The notes under the pieces are model-generated. The model searched no databases and was not told the DNA's origin. It was given only the letters and a program-made list of their open reading frames with translations. A stretch of 64,000 nt of DNA from Latrodectus hesperus. Taxonomy: Eukaryota; Arthropoda; Arachnida; Araneae; Theridiidae. This document shows, in pieces, positions 13,148 to 49,254 of this stretch. The position numbers and the translations under genes are program-made. Where the stretch lies: contig CM075857.1 of the NCBI GenBank assembly GCA_037975125.1, forward strand, positions 91,620,509 to 91,684,508, in the 5' to 3' direction. The first letter of the stretch is position 1, and each line of letters opens with the position of its first letter.

Positions 13148-14837
13148 TAAAGTGTAAATTAAAATAAGTGTTTGTGTGTATTCTGTTTTTTTTTCCTTTC
13201 ACACTTGTGTAAACATTTTTTATTTAAAAAAAGATCTTTCGGACATCAAAATTCTATAGATATTTGTAAAGTCTTTCATCAACTTTCAACACTTAGATAT
13301 GTATGTAAACAATGCAGTATTAAATAATAAAAGAAAATTGAACCTATCACAAACTACTGTTATACTTAAAAATATATATCAGATAGAAAAAAATATAATA
13401 AATTTAGATGAATATTTTTATAAGTTTTCAGTAAAAGTATTTTATTAAATAAAATGTTTAAAGTTATTAATGTTTACGTTCAAATGTTTAAAACTTAAAT
13501 TTTTTCATGTTAATTTGTAAAATAATGTAATGAATAAAATAAATAAACAAATGTAGTAAATAAAATTTAGAAAACGTATTTTTATTGACGTTTTTGCAAT
13601 CGAATTCCATTTTTTTTATTTATTTGGGCTTATTATTTTTTACAACTTATTCATTTATGGATAAAAATGTTAAAAAATTTCCAATTTTTTCGATATTTAT
13701 GGAGTTGGGTGTTCCGTTTCTACTTGTATTTTATTTGATCTCTATTTTCATTCTAATTCATGACAGAAATGATAAAAATCTTTATTTTCTCATTGAACAT
13801 TATCAAGTATTCAATATTCTTGCAAAAATGTAAGTATTTTTACTTAATTTTGGGTTTAAATATTTAAAGTTTTGTAAATTAAATAATATGAATTGTTTCT
13901 TCGTATCGTTCAATGACCACTTTTTTTCAATCGAAAAATATTATAATATCTATTTATTTACTTTTTATTTAATTTATTTAAAAATTGTTTGAAAAAAGAT
14001 ACTAAATATGTCTTTAAAATTTTTCATTTATTTATAGTTTGATAAGGAATAATATATTCTCGTATCGAAATATATATAAGCAAATTCGATATCAAATCAA
14101 GCCAACGATTGTGTGATTTCTATATGCACACAGGTTACATATTTTTTAATATCTTTCCGTTTATGTGAATGTGCAGGTGCCAACTTATATCTACATAGTT
14201 TGTCAATAGATCATGACTAAAAATAAAAAGCAGTTGCTTGTGTTTTAAGTTTCATTCGAGAAAAATGGGCAGTTGGTAAACGTATTGTAATAACCAGGCA
14301 CACATTAATGGAATAATTTTCTTTTTTAAATTTACTATATATTTTCTTTGAGTTCTATTAATTTTTCTTTGATGGATTAGATAAATGGGGAACATTAGAT
14401 ATTTTCCATATAATATTTCATCATTAATAATGTATAATAGAGACAAAAATTATCCTACTATTAAGCTAAACTGTAGAATGAAATTTATGTAAAATTTTCT
14501 TATCTTTAGGTCAATTCGTATATTGCCAATTTTATTGTTAAAATGAATGCAAAAGCATGGGCACCATAACACTTTACATAAACCAGACTATTTGTTCATG
14601 AGAAGTGTTATGGTTACAAGATTTTTCATTAGAAATTTTTTTATCATTATTATTCAATTCCGTAATAAAATTTTTTAAAAGCATAGCGTTCTGAACAATT
14701 CAAATTGAACTTTACAACAATTAATGTAAAAATATTGATGTTTAGCCATTTACTTCGAATTTTTAAATGAAAAATACTTTGATTTGAAAAATATTACGTT
14801 GGAGAATAGTTTTTTTATTATATACAATTCTTTTTGG

Positions 14838-14946
14838 CTCTACGGACACATTTTTGCACACGAGGGCTAATTGGTATTGGATCTACAGTTTACATAAATC
14901 GGACTCCAGATCACTACAAGCATCCACGATCTAAGTGGGAACAAAA
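14838..14946 (-). mobile_element. Decayed 3' part of SINE family A
   Basis: On the minus strand this matches the body of the SINE at 44585-44750. Shared words include TTTTTGCACACGAGGGCTAATT, a GGACTCC-like block, ACTACAAGCATCCACG and CTAAGTGGGA, in the same order. The head with the B box is lost. The open frame across it (14834-15106) is therefore probably not a gene. Confidence 0.65.
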
Positions 14947-16984
14947 TCTGGGAATTATTAAATGTAAGCCCAAAGCTTTCACCGTTCGATTTGCCAGCTT
15001 GGCTTTCTTTTATTGGAAAAGATTTGTAAAGCAATTGCAATTGAATTTTGAAGATACCAAACGTAACAAAATAACTGCAGAAAATGAAGGAATTAAAAGA
15101 AGCTAAAACTGTTCATTTCACCAGTAAACGTTTCTTTTTAAATTTGAAGCAAATTGTAATTTTTTTACTCACATAAGACACTTATACAGAATCAATTTCG
15201 TACACTAATTTCAAAATCTATTAAAGTGTTTCCTAGGAAAGCATTTCTTCATATGAATACATCATCTTAAGCATTTTTAAAGTTAAGTCATTTACTCTCA
15301 CCATTTTTATACTACAATTTTCATTGAATAAAAAGTTATGCAATGCCAAATAAAAATAGAAACTGCTTAAACTGCGTTAATTTTTTCTTTATTAGTTCAG
15401 AACTGTTGTAGCTTAACATGGAGCAAGGGGTTGTTCCAGTTTCCGAATAGTTATGAAACTTGACCCAGTCGCAGACTAAGACCTTCGATTGGGTCAATTT
15501 AGTACTGAGAGAGTCTACGAACTATAAAATACAAAAATCTCGAAATTGATGTAACGAGAAATCGAAAAGAAGATGGCAACTTGCTTGTTTACCACATCAT
15601 TTGACGATGATTCAATTACTTAGGTTTAGAGACTAATATGCAGAAATAAGCACACAGAAACATTTCGATATTACCCAATCTAACGAGATGTATTTTCTAG
15701 CGATAAAATGTAGTTTCCTAATTCTTAGAATTCCTTGATTTTTTTTACATATGCTTTATACTTTTAGTTTGTCTTTATTTTCTTGTTTGAAATAACATTA
15801 AAACTCATTAACTTGATTGACATACACATTCATTTATAAATTTATTGTGAAATTACATTTTAATAAATATTTCAGTTGCAAAGCTATTAAAGTGGGAAGT
15901 AAATAAGGTCATGACAGTTTGATAAAGAGAAGAATTTCTCCCACGTATGAAAGATTATAGACACCATAATCATTCAGCCCAAAGGATAATGAAAAAGCCA
16001 CGCATATTGAATGCGTTTTAAGCCACAATGATATAGCTTGACGTGGAAAACTAGGTGCAAGCAAAGATCTAGATCTCATCACTTGATTGCGTTTTAAACT
16101 GATGAGGCAAGTGGTTGGAATTAACGGTATATATTAGCAGAAGCAGATCGCCAAAAACATATCACTATAATTTTTTTATTAATATTCAGTTCTATGATTT
16201 TAATATCTGGTAGTTTAATAAGAAAGATTACTTTTGCAATATTAGACAATACAAAATGTTCTTATTATTTAAATTTAATAGTTAACTTTTCTTTTTCAGA
16301 ATTGTGTGCTACATGCAAGTCTCTTAGGAAGATATTGTTTTTCAAATTTTGTTCATTTTCTGATGAAATAATTATGTAAGAAAGTAAATAAGAATATAAC
16401 GATATTTGAGTCTTGAATATTGGGTGGAAATGAAAGGAGTTTTGTTAGACAAACAAAATCTGGTAAGCGTATTTGCACTTACGAAAGAGATCTATTCGAA
16501 TTTCGTGATTTATGAATTGGAGTGACACTAGTAGTGCCCCAACGAATATGCAAATTATGTATTGATCTTGCCACCTTGTTACTTAGCTTGTAGATTGCAT
16601 GTGGTTAAGAGCTTTGTGTGTGAAGAATGACCTTAAAAAAGACGAAGAAGGCAGTATTAATTGTTAAATACATTAGTGTCTAAACTATGACCAAACGGTT
16701 ACAGTTTAGACACCAATCGGAAGGCCGCATTACAACGGAAAAATATTTGCTGAGCTTCACACACACGATTTTTTTAACAAATTAAAATAAAATTTAACTC
16801 TAATTAGTTTTATTAAAATTATTTAACTTCTTTTTATTATTAATTCTTTTAATTTATATTATCTATAAGCACATAATAATTTTAAATTTGTAAATATGCT
16901 TTTTTCATTTAGCTTGAATTTAATAAATATAGAAAAATTCAAATTAATAAGTTAAATGATTTTACTTTTATTGAACAAGCAAAT
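14947..16984. other. No gene seen; contains two GC-richer unexplained patches
   Basis: Patches at about 15410-15620 and 15895-16140 stand out from the AT-rich background. The second contains GATAA words, CACGTGG-like and GACGTGG words and a doubled AGATCTAGATCT. Neither encodes a recognisable protein or shows tRNA boxes. They are candidate conserved noncoding or old transposon sequence. Confidence 0.4.
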
Positions 16985-17950
16985 CGATATAGGGTTCAAT
17001 AAACGAGTTGTAATTCTTAATGCATTTTCAAGACTAGTCAGTGATCTTCGTCTAATTTTTGTTTTTTGTATGTTCATTCTTGAAAATAATTGTTCACAAA
17101 TATAGGTATTGCCAAAGGTTGAAGACATAAATAATGCATGATTGTGAAATTCAGGATATTTATCACGTAGTAAATAATATTTATAAAATTCCAGTAAAGG
17201 AACATTTCCAATTTTTTTTTTTCCTCCAGTTGAATGTCACTTAGCAGTTCAATGCATTCCTTTTGAAGATTTGAAGGTAATTTACCTCTAGAGAAAATGG
17301 TGTAGAAAATATATTGAAATACTCATTTTTTCGAAAATCTGAAATCTACTCTCAAACTTTTGAATTAAATCATAATTAATGAAGCATATTTTACATATTT
17401 TGTGCAACTCACAACCAAAGTACTGAATGTGTCAAATCTTTTACTTTTATTTCATTGTGCCAAAATTTTAACTTATGCTGTTAACAAACACTGTTATTGT
17501 TTGGAACATACTATCAATAAATTGATTTTCCCCTTGAAGTCTCAAATTTAAATCACTCAAATGTGCTGTTAAGTCTACTAAAAAAATTAGATCTAAAACC
17601 TAATCTTCGTTTTCGAATTCAGTCACAGGTTTCCCTTTTATTTCCATTAACATTTTTATTTCTGTTCTTAAATCAAGCATTTTCCCCTTACTGAGCAATC
17701 TTATTTATGTATAGTAAATAACACCAGCAAATTCAGCACCTATTAAGAAAATCTTGAAATTGTCTATGATTAAGGCCTTTTGCTCTTATAAAGTTAATGG
17801 TTTTAATAATATAACGCTTTTAATACACTTTCTATATTTAAAATTTTTCCATAAAAATTGTCCTAATGTATAATACAATGATATGCCATCAAGATCATAT
17901 TGCGGGACCATTTTAACGAGTCCCCCATTTTTACCAATCATGGCAAGTTA
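16985..17950 (-). mobile_element. Relic of a hAT-superfamily transposase (GTF2IRD2/ZBED-like)
   Basis: Read on the minus strand, this has the C-terminal hAT dimerisation region near 17150-17000, with FGNTYICEQLFSRMN followed by RRSLTSLENALRI. Upstream of it is the block LVDLTAHLSDLNLRLQGENQ at 17575-17510, typical of the GTF2I-repeat/ZBED-like hAT transposases. A further upstream piece near 17940-17900 resembles the MxGxNGGLV motif of the family. Several stops and frameshifts (for example after FENED near 17605) make it non-functional. Terminal inverted repeats and the 8-bp target duplication were not found. Confidence 0.75.
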
Positions 17951-18135
17951 TGTGTGTGTGACAGCTGATAAATTTTTCATAGTTAAGGAAAAGCAATGCG
18001 ACGAATAAACCAACAGAATTGGTTGTGTTCTTTAACGATACTAAAGCAACCATTTCTTACTAGATATTATATTGTTCATTGATTACTCAGATATCTCTTA
18101 TTTTGTAAAATAATGCAAATTCAGTCAAAAATAAG

Positions 18136-18211
18136 TTAACCAGTAAAATTCTAGAAAACGCTTCATAATAATTAATTATAATAAAGCGTTTTTCAGAATT
18201 TTACTGGCTAA
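18136..18211. repeat. Hairpin-forming inverted repeat (28-bp arms)
   Basis: Arms 18136-18163 and 18184-18211 pair with about three mismatches around a 20-nt AT-rich loop. The arms share CCAGTAAAATTCT and AAACGCTT. It may be a very short foldback element. Confidence 0.8.
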
Positions 18212-19140
18212 TTTATAGTTAATTATTATTATTATTTTAATAATTATTAAATAGCCAAAAAAGAAAAAAGTTGACTTTTAATTATTTTTAAAAAATTTTT
18301 ATTTTGAAAAGTAAACTTCTCAGCAAAATGTAAATATTTGTTGATTTCTCTAAAATTAGAGACATTAAAAAAAATTCCTCGATACAAGGAATAATAATAA
18401 AACGCGATAATAACAAAGCAAAGCGAAAAAAACGCTGATTCAAATTTTGATGCGTGTAATACGTCCTTTAACAATTCATTAATACTATTATATTTCGATT
18501 TAAAAAAATTTTTTTAAGTTCAAAATTAGAAATACTCAAACAAAAATTTTAAATGGATTGATATAGTAAAATATTATCTTAAAAAATGAATGTGATAAAG
18601 AATATTGAAATGTTGCATTTACACTCATTGCATTTTCTAAGTTATTAATCAAATATTCAACTCAAAAATTCTGCAATCAATTATATATTGTTAAAAAGTA
18701 CTGAGACATAACTGCATGATTCAAAACTGAGAATCTTTCAAATGAAAATTTAAATTTAATAAAAAACTGACCATGACGTACATTAAATTTAAGAATAAAT
18801 ATTTACTGGATTAAAGACAAATAATTGATTCAATGATTTAATTTTAAATAATTTTATTATTCATTCAATTATTTGACATTCATTAAATCGAAAATTAAAC
18901 CAACATTCAATTGATACGATTGGTGTCAATTAAATTCAATGAATTGAATTTTACTCATTAAACTTATTTATTTTTATATACTTGTAAAATAGTTCAACAC
19001 ATAAGCTAACAGAAACAAGAAATGATAAATTAAGTCTTCATGCAAGAACGAATTGTTCCGAGACAATGAGTGATAGGATGGACAAAGTTTTCCTGGAATC
19101 CAGCTTTCCACGATCGTTTATTTATTTTACTTTTGATTTT

Positions 19141-19490
19141 TGTGGCCGAGGTAGCCTAGTGATTAGGGCATCGGCCTTCCGGCCGGAGTTCGATTCCTAA
19201 TGCCGCAGAAGAGCCACCGAATGCATGGGATATAAATGATCGTGAAATCGAAAGTCCTGTGGTCGGTCGTTGAGCAGTTGCCATGGGTGTAATGGTCTGG
19301 AGAAAATTTCTCCCTTCTCCAGATCAATGTCAAATTGAAAAAATGTTTCCTCTTGTGGTGCCATCAGTCAGAAGAGTTTAGAGCAAAGTCGTACTTCCGT
19401 CTTTGTGGTGCTCTGGTTAAACGAAAGACGCACCCTACTGACTTAAATTCGCACAGCGAGCTTGTCCAAATGTCATAAGTAACAACACTT
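19141..19490 (+). mobile_element. tRNA-derived SINE, family C
   Basis: The head has an A box (GTAGCCTAGTGATTAGGGC) and a B box (GGAGTTCGATTCC) at tRNA-like spacing. The long body contains GAGCCACCGAATGC, GGTCGTTGAGCAGTTG and AGACGCACCCTACTG, ending near TAAGTAACAACACTT. It is GC-richer than its flanks and shares no body sequence with families A and B. No second copy lies in this window, so SINE status rests on the tRNA-like head and overall form. Confidence 0.7.
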
Positions 19491-19739
19491 TTGATTTTCG
19501 AAGCAGCAAGAAGCATCTGGTTAAAATCAGTACCCAGTAAAAAATGTTTTTATATAAATTTTTATTTCAAAATAATGTTCAACGAATCGATTATATATGA
19601 ATCATATAGCAAAAACTTATTTTTTAAATAAAAATGTGTAAATTTAAATGTTTTTATAATTTGCATTTGAGTTGTAATTTAGAAACGCCTGATTTAAGGA
19701 GTTTGAACGAGATACATTTTCATTTCATGATCTGAAAGA

Positions 19740-20230
19740 AGGACTTAATTAGCATATATTCAATGTATATGGCTGTCAGCAATGATTCTAGGAAAGTTTT
19801 GCTACAAGAAGACAGCCACAAATGGGCCATAATCGAACACTGCGTTTTCACCCCATCGTACTGTATCTCCAGCAAGTATCAGAACCTGGAATCATTGACA
19901 GAATAGAACCAGAGTGACAGAAACTGTAAACAATGGATTGCTTGAGAGATAGTTGCTTGTCAGACGCCTACTGCCATTCAATGTTACTGCTATTTAATAC
20001 TTCAGTGGTGATAAATTAGAGCACTTTGGAGGATAAACTGACGATCGTTGTCTTCACCGCCCAGTGCTATTTCATTACTGAAGACAGTGATGGCCCCATG
20101 TTTATAAGAAAACCAAATGATCCTTTGGAGCCAGACTAAGACATTTGACCGACAACAAAAGCTATGGTTTATGTAGATGAGCGGCTTTCAGATGTCGTGA
20201 ATGTTCTGTAAATCCCGCCAATTAAAATGG
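19740..20230. other. Unidentified GC-richer island
   Basis: About 490 bp clearly less AT-rich than the surroundings, with stops in all six frames. Peptide fragments in both directions were compared with Tc1, RNase H and reverse transcriptase motifs without a convincing match. It is probably an old transposon relic, but I cannot name it. Confidence 0.3.
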
Positions 20231-21103
20231 TTATTAATGTAAAACAACTGTATTTTGGAAATGTCTGATTACATGCATCTTGATAACAAATGTTTAAGTA
20301 GGAAGGGTTATTGAACTGGTTTTGTAACTATTTTTGAGCAATATTTAAAGAGGAATTTTCCAATGGGATAATTCTACACTCTGTCATCCAGATGATGGGC
20401 ACAAGATGAAAATATGTTGTTTTGTACAGCCTTGTCATGTTAAAATAAATAAAATGGCAGTTTATTTTCAAAGTTTATAAATACAATTTAAAATAATATT
20501 TCATTAAAAATAGCTAGTTTTAAAGTTATTTTTACTTCTTCATTTCGAGGAAATTTATTTACAAAAGGGGGAGGGGAAAACTTTTGAAATCAAATTCTTC
20601 ATAAAAACAATGTACAGTAAGCTCATTAATATTTAAAATATAATTCCCAAACTAACCTGATTAAAAAATGTCACTCTTTAGAAAATAAAATTTAAAAAGT
20701 TATTGTTAAAAATTTCCTTCTTTCAAATATTTAAAAACTTGGATTTTTCTGTATTCTATTTTCAAAATATAAATATTGTACTTTTGCAATGATTTGCAAA
20801 AATCATAGAATAAATTTAATAATTTAGTAAAAATGAAGTTTTTGCTTAAATTAATTAAGATATAGTTAAATTAAGATACATTATTAAGATATAATTATAG
20901 AATTAACAGCAAAGTATAATATAAATTTTGAAATAACACACAAATATTTTGACTTAAAGTTTATTTTCATTTTGTTGATAAATAGCAGTTAAATGCTGAA
21001 AACAATTACATTTGTGCAAGACTAAAATTGAACAATTTGTCAATGACTTTAAAATATAAAGTGTGGTAAACACAGCAAAAAAGAGTGAATGTGAATTATA
21101 TAT
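20231..21103. other. AT-rich DNA, nothing recognised
   Basis: No coding, RNA or strong repeat signal was seen. Confidence 0.6.
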
Positions 21104-21365
21104 TTGTTGTTGTCTTGTGTAGCTAGGCTGGCATTATGAGGTGCGCTGCTCCACTTTATCAATTGAACCATATTTTGGTGTGGAGTCTTCCTCACTACAC
21201 ACATGCCATAAGTACCTGTTTATAGGGTAGGCAACCATTCACATGAAGAAAGGACAAAGATAGGATAGACAGAGAAAGTACACATCCATGCCCAAACTAG
21301 GATTTGAACCCAGAACCTCCTAATCCGCAGTCAGGCACTCCTGACCACTAGACAGGGAGGGCTGA
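21104..21365 (-). mobile_element. tRNA-derived SINE, family B, near-complete copy
   Basis: It reads on the minus strand from the tRNA-like head near 21365 to the ACAACAACAA-type 3' tail near 21104. The complement shows the same blocks as 52061-52340: GTTCTGGGTTCAAAT (B box), CATGGATGTGTACTTTCTCTG, CCTATAAACAGG and the CCACACCAAAATA(T/C)GGTTCA segment. Confidence 0.85.
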
Positions 21366-22877
21366 TAATATATATTTACAACTATTTTATCAGAAATATT
21401 ATACGACATCATTGAGAATGATATATTTATTTTTCAGGAATAAGATGAATATTAGGACTATCAGTAAGCAAATAAGTGCTAATTACCAATAACTTAAAAT
21501 AATAATAACAAACACATTTCCGTCTAATAAAACTAAGCTAAAAAAATACAAATGAACAAAATTAAATTTACTAAATATTTTTAACCAGATAATAAGCTCA
21601 ATTTTTTAAAGTTAATTATGCATATATATTGCTTTGATAATAAGATAATAATTTTAGAATGTAGTTTTCAGAGAGAATTCAGTTGAACCAGAGCTACAGT
21701 AATACGACATTTTAATTTTTTTAAATAAAAGAATAATAAAGTAACATGCTTAATTCTATCGTACATTCAAAAGTATAAATTGTTGAGTTTAAAATGTAAA
21801 TTTAAAACTTCTTTTAACTGTTAATTAAAATATTATGTTTCACGAGTAGTTTCTGAATGTACAAATAAAATAAAAGAACACTGATATCTAATATTTTTCT
21901 TAAAGCATAAAAATTTCAATATTAAGAATTTTTATACTTTAATGCTTTTTTGTCTGGATTCCATGTAATTCTGAATTAAAGTAATATCTACAATTTATTA
22001 AAATTGTAAGTATTAATGTATTATTAAATTCATTTTTTAAATCGATATATTGGCAGTTTAAATAAATTTCAAATATTAATTCACCATTTAAATATCACAT
22101 TTTTAGAATACAAAATAAAAGAAATTTAAATCAGATGAAAAAGTAATGTGAAAATTAAATATTCAATATATTACATCTAAATTTAGAATCTAGCATATCT
22201 AAAAGTAGATTAAAAAATAAGAATTTTTATTCTTTTGATTCACAATCTTCATTTAGAAGATAAACTTCTTATAAATTTGAAAACTTTTTAGTTAAATAAA
22301 ATGCAGCACTGTTGTAAATTAAAAATAAATAAAAAAATTATTTTTTATATTTTTATCTATTATACATAAATTCTATCATGAACAAGAAAATCAAAATTTA
22401 GATATTAAACAGTCAAACTTGCTCATTTTTTAATAAATATTTCTATGCTATCAATTCAACGTCTTTTGAAATTGATTTTAAAACCAAATGCAATTATAAC
22501 CAAATAAATGATTGAAAATTTTCTATAATGGATTAAAAATAATTTTATTACAGAAAAGTAGTTAAAAAAAGTTTCTGACAATGTTTTTACTTTTTCACTT
22601 ATTATACATATTTTTAACTATGAAATTATAGTTAAAATAATTCTCTAGTTATAATAATAAAGATGTATTTAAAAGTTTAATAACCTGTGTTGAATTTAAC
22701 TAATTTAATAATCTATGTTAATAAATTTACCATTGCAACTAATATTGATTAGAATGGTAAAAAATATTTTGGAATCCTTTTATTTATTTATATTAAAGGT
22801 TTATTTAAAATAATTAAAGGCAGTGAATTTAAGAATGCTATGTATAATAAATAACACAAAGGTTTTAATAAGAAAAT
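21366..22877. other. AT-rich DNA downstream of MCM7
   Basis: Nothing recognisable was seen here apart from AT-rich sequence. It lies beyond the 3' end of MCM7. Confidence 0.6.
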
Positions 22878-22883
22878 TTTATT
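22878..22883 (-). terminator. Candidate poly(A) signal of MCM7
   Basis: AATAAA on the minus strand, 87 bp past the MCM7 stop codon. Its spacing suits a short 3'UTR, but AATAAA is frequent by chance in DNA this AT-rich. Confidence 0.45.
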
Positions 22884-22969
22884 GGAAAAACATTCAAAAT
22901 GGTTATATATGAATATGAAAAATAAATGAAAATATGCAACCTTTGAATATACAAAATAAATTCAATATT

Positions 22970-46271
<23,302 letters not shown>

Positions 46272-46368
46272 TTTCAGTTTAAAGTAAAAAGAAAGAATAA
46301 ATGAAGATCAACCGTAAGCACTAGCTAACTCCAGATGAATGGCAAAAAAATAAACAGTGGAGAAGAAA

Positions 46369-46379
46369 TTTGGCGGGAA
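46369..46379. promoter_or_regulatory. E2F-type site upstream of MCM7
   Basis: TTTGGCGGGAA is a perfect match to the E2F consensus. It lies 98 bp upstream of the MCM7 ATG in otherwise AT-rich DNA where such a GC word is improbable. MCM genes are classic E2F targets that peak at G1/S, so the placement fits. Confidence 0.75.
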
Positions 46380-49254
46380 TTAATACGATAACGATGAATA
46401 TATCATTTACAGCAACTGTTCAATCGTTTTAAATTATTGCTTTATAAAATTAATACAGTAAACACGAAAAATAAATCTAAATTTTGTTTATAAATGCATT
46501 ATATCAATTGTTCATTTATATAGAATGAAATTTTAGCAGTATCGTCTCTCCGTCTTGTGATCTAAAATCAAAATTATTCAAATTCTAAGGGCTTTAATAT
46601 TAGTACTTGAAGAATAGCGTATTTAATTCAAAATTTAATCAATATCACAATGTATTAAAAACCTAAAGAAGCCTGTTCATGTATAAAAATTTTATTTGTA
46701 AATTTAAAACAGTTTAGAGCAGCGTTATTGGCTTATATTTGACATGTTGAAATATATTCTAATAAGTAACGAGAAATTTGCTTTGAAAGTTGAAATTGTC
46801 AAATGAAAATGGTGAAAGTCATTCATTCCTTAAAACTTTTATGCCTTTCCATTTTAAAATTTTAATCTTTAGGATTGTAAGACTTCTGAATTTTTAATCT
46901 GTGCATGTTCTTTTATGGCGAAATATAGTCTTACTCGAAATATAGTTTTTAATAAGGACATACTTTTAGTTAGAAAGAATCAAATTTTAGATTAAAGTCT
47001 GATCTTGATTAAGATTACTTAATCATATGAAAATCAGATAAGAAGCTTTATATTCTAATTGGTAAACATGAGACTTGAATATTGTATCACAAGCGTATTA
47101 TTAAAAAGGTATTTAATTCGAACTCTATAGTTTTTGGTTATGAGAATGATTTTTCACTCTCATAACCAGAAACTATAGAGTTCGAATTAAATACCTGTCT
47201 GTATACTCATTAGTCTGATATGATTACTTCTTAGTCATTTGTAATTCGTGGTAGTTGTAAAAATGTTATCTCAAAAGTATTGTGCCACTTAAAGTTAATT
47301 AAAAACAAATTTTATTATTATTAAGATTAATAAACAAATTTCATAATTTATAACAAACAAAAAAGTTTCCGAAAAAAAATATTGAAATGAAAGCGATATA
47401 AAATATTTTTCTCTCTTTTCTCTTATAAAATTTATTCACACATTGAGTTATTTACTGCATTGAATACTTGACAAAAATGTCTTATTAACTTCTCAGCGCA
47501 TAACAAGATTTTACAGAGCAATAATTTGAAAATCAGTGTAATCATAGATCACAAAATAAAGGACTTATGATAAGAAGAAATTTTTTAAAATTTCTATCGT
47601 CACTCTGTCATTCATAAGCATACCATCTGTCTAACTCAAGAATAACTCCCACCAAGTGGTTTATTGGTGGCGGTTGCTATAATAACATCATAAGACTATT
47701 TAAAATAAGAGGAGTTAAGGATATTATGAGTTGGTGGTACGTATGAAGTATTGTTATAAAACTTTAAATACAGACAATACCACTTTATTCTCACACTTGA
47801 AGTACTGAATGTCTTGAGTGGATTCTTATTATTAGCAGTCACTTAATAAAGGAATATAATTATGGTATTTTATTATTGATTTTATTTGATTTTTTAATAT
47901 ATATTTCCAATTATAAAAGAACTTTTTACTTTCGCAAATTAATTGTAATTTTATGCTGAATATTATTGTAATCATCAATATTTGGTGATTATATTAAGAA
48001 TTTAGTTATTAATGATCAAAAAAGTTTACGAAAATATTTGCCTCGAAAAAGGTTGCTTAAATTAATTTTATATTATTTTCCCATTTAATTATTTTTTACA
48101 TTATATGAATCTTAAATGTAAATTTAATTAGTAAATTTTAAATAAAATATGATAATAACAAGAAAGGATCGCTATAACTGCCATCAAGGTGTTCAGTACA
48201 CTAAAATATTGGCCTTTCCTCTAGCTTACCCTGTCAAAAATGGAAAATATCTCGTTTCCCAGGAAAAAAATAGGAGATGATAAATTGGCGAGAGCTATTT
48301 TTATGTTAGGCAGACAGTAGATAATAAATAAGCAAATCGAAGCTCTGATATAAATATATTATAAAAAAGAGAACTTTATTATAACTATAGATCTCTTTTT
48401 TTATTTAAAATTATTATAAAATGAGACTATAAAAGAAAAAGCGAACTTTTCATGAATTTTGCTTTTCAAATTTAAAGGGAATATTAAAAAAACAATCACT
48501 TTCAATTTGAAAACGAAAATTATTTTCTCGTGGCACTGATGCCATTTTCAGATATTTTAGAGAAAATTAGAGATTTGAAGGGAAAAAAGTAGCATGGTGA
48601 CATGTTTTCCATGTCCTGCAATAAAAATCTTCCTTAAGATTTTTCTTTTTTTTTTCTCAAGTAAATAAAGATGCAAAGCCCAAAAATTGATTCCAGAAGT
48701 GTTTACTTTATTGAAATAAACAATTTTATATTATTTTTATTTTTGAAACTTTACATTTTATTTAAATTTATATACAAAAATATTATATCAGGAAAGTAAA
48801 AAATTTATAAGCCTGTAAAACTCTATGCTTTTAAGCTTCAATGATAAGGCCAAGCAAAATGTTAAAATTCTAGGCAAGTTTTCAGAATCAATAAAAATTA
48901 GAAATGAGTTAAAACATTATGATGCATTGGCATGTTTACTTTTCAATATATCAATAAAAAAGGCTATTCGTAACTCAAAAATCAATATCAGAGAAAATAT
49001 ATTTTATAAATTTTAGTCAATGTTTGTTTTAGTTGATGAAATTAACATCGCGAGAACAACAACTGTTTATTAGAAATAGGCTATTTCTAATCTTTGTAAA
49101 AAAGGAAGGTAAAATGCATCTTAGTGCAAATTAAAATAAAAAAAATACATGCAGTGCACTAAGATAATAGACTCTATTATTCATCTATGAATTGAACTTA
49201 TAAATTTGAAAAATTTGATAGTTTAACATATCAGAGTTCCGGAGTTTACATTGA
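46380..49254. other. AT-rich intergenic DNA upstream of MCM7
   Basis: It holds the palindrome at 47107-47196 and a slightly GC-richer patch at 47600-47760. The short open frame at 48825-49016 has no recognisable relatives and was not called. Confidence 0.6.
47107..47196. repeat. Near-perfect palindrome, 43-bp arms, 4-nt loop
   Basis: Arms 47107-47149 and 47154-47196 are reverse complements with two mismatches, separated only by TTTT. As RNA on either strand it would fold into a long, almost unbroken hairpin; as DNA it could extrude a cruciform. No terminal repeat family or gene is attached. Confidence 0.9.

Larger units (their letters stand above)
11337..14837. other. AT-rich DNA without a recognised gene
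   Basis: It contains a G10 run at 11931-11940, the direct repeat at 12212-12552 and a TA array at 13084-13144. A moderately GC-richer patch at 11765-12060 has no protein resemblance. The frame at 13585-13833 (plus) is hydrophobic and Phe-rich with no known relative, and I did not call it a gene. Confidence 0.55.

Noticed and set aside
13585..13833. 82-codon hydrophobic frame as a small membrane protein
   Set aside because: Phe/Ile-rich composition follows from local T-richness; no homologous motif, promoter or splice evidence was seen.
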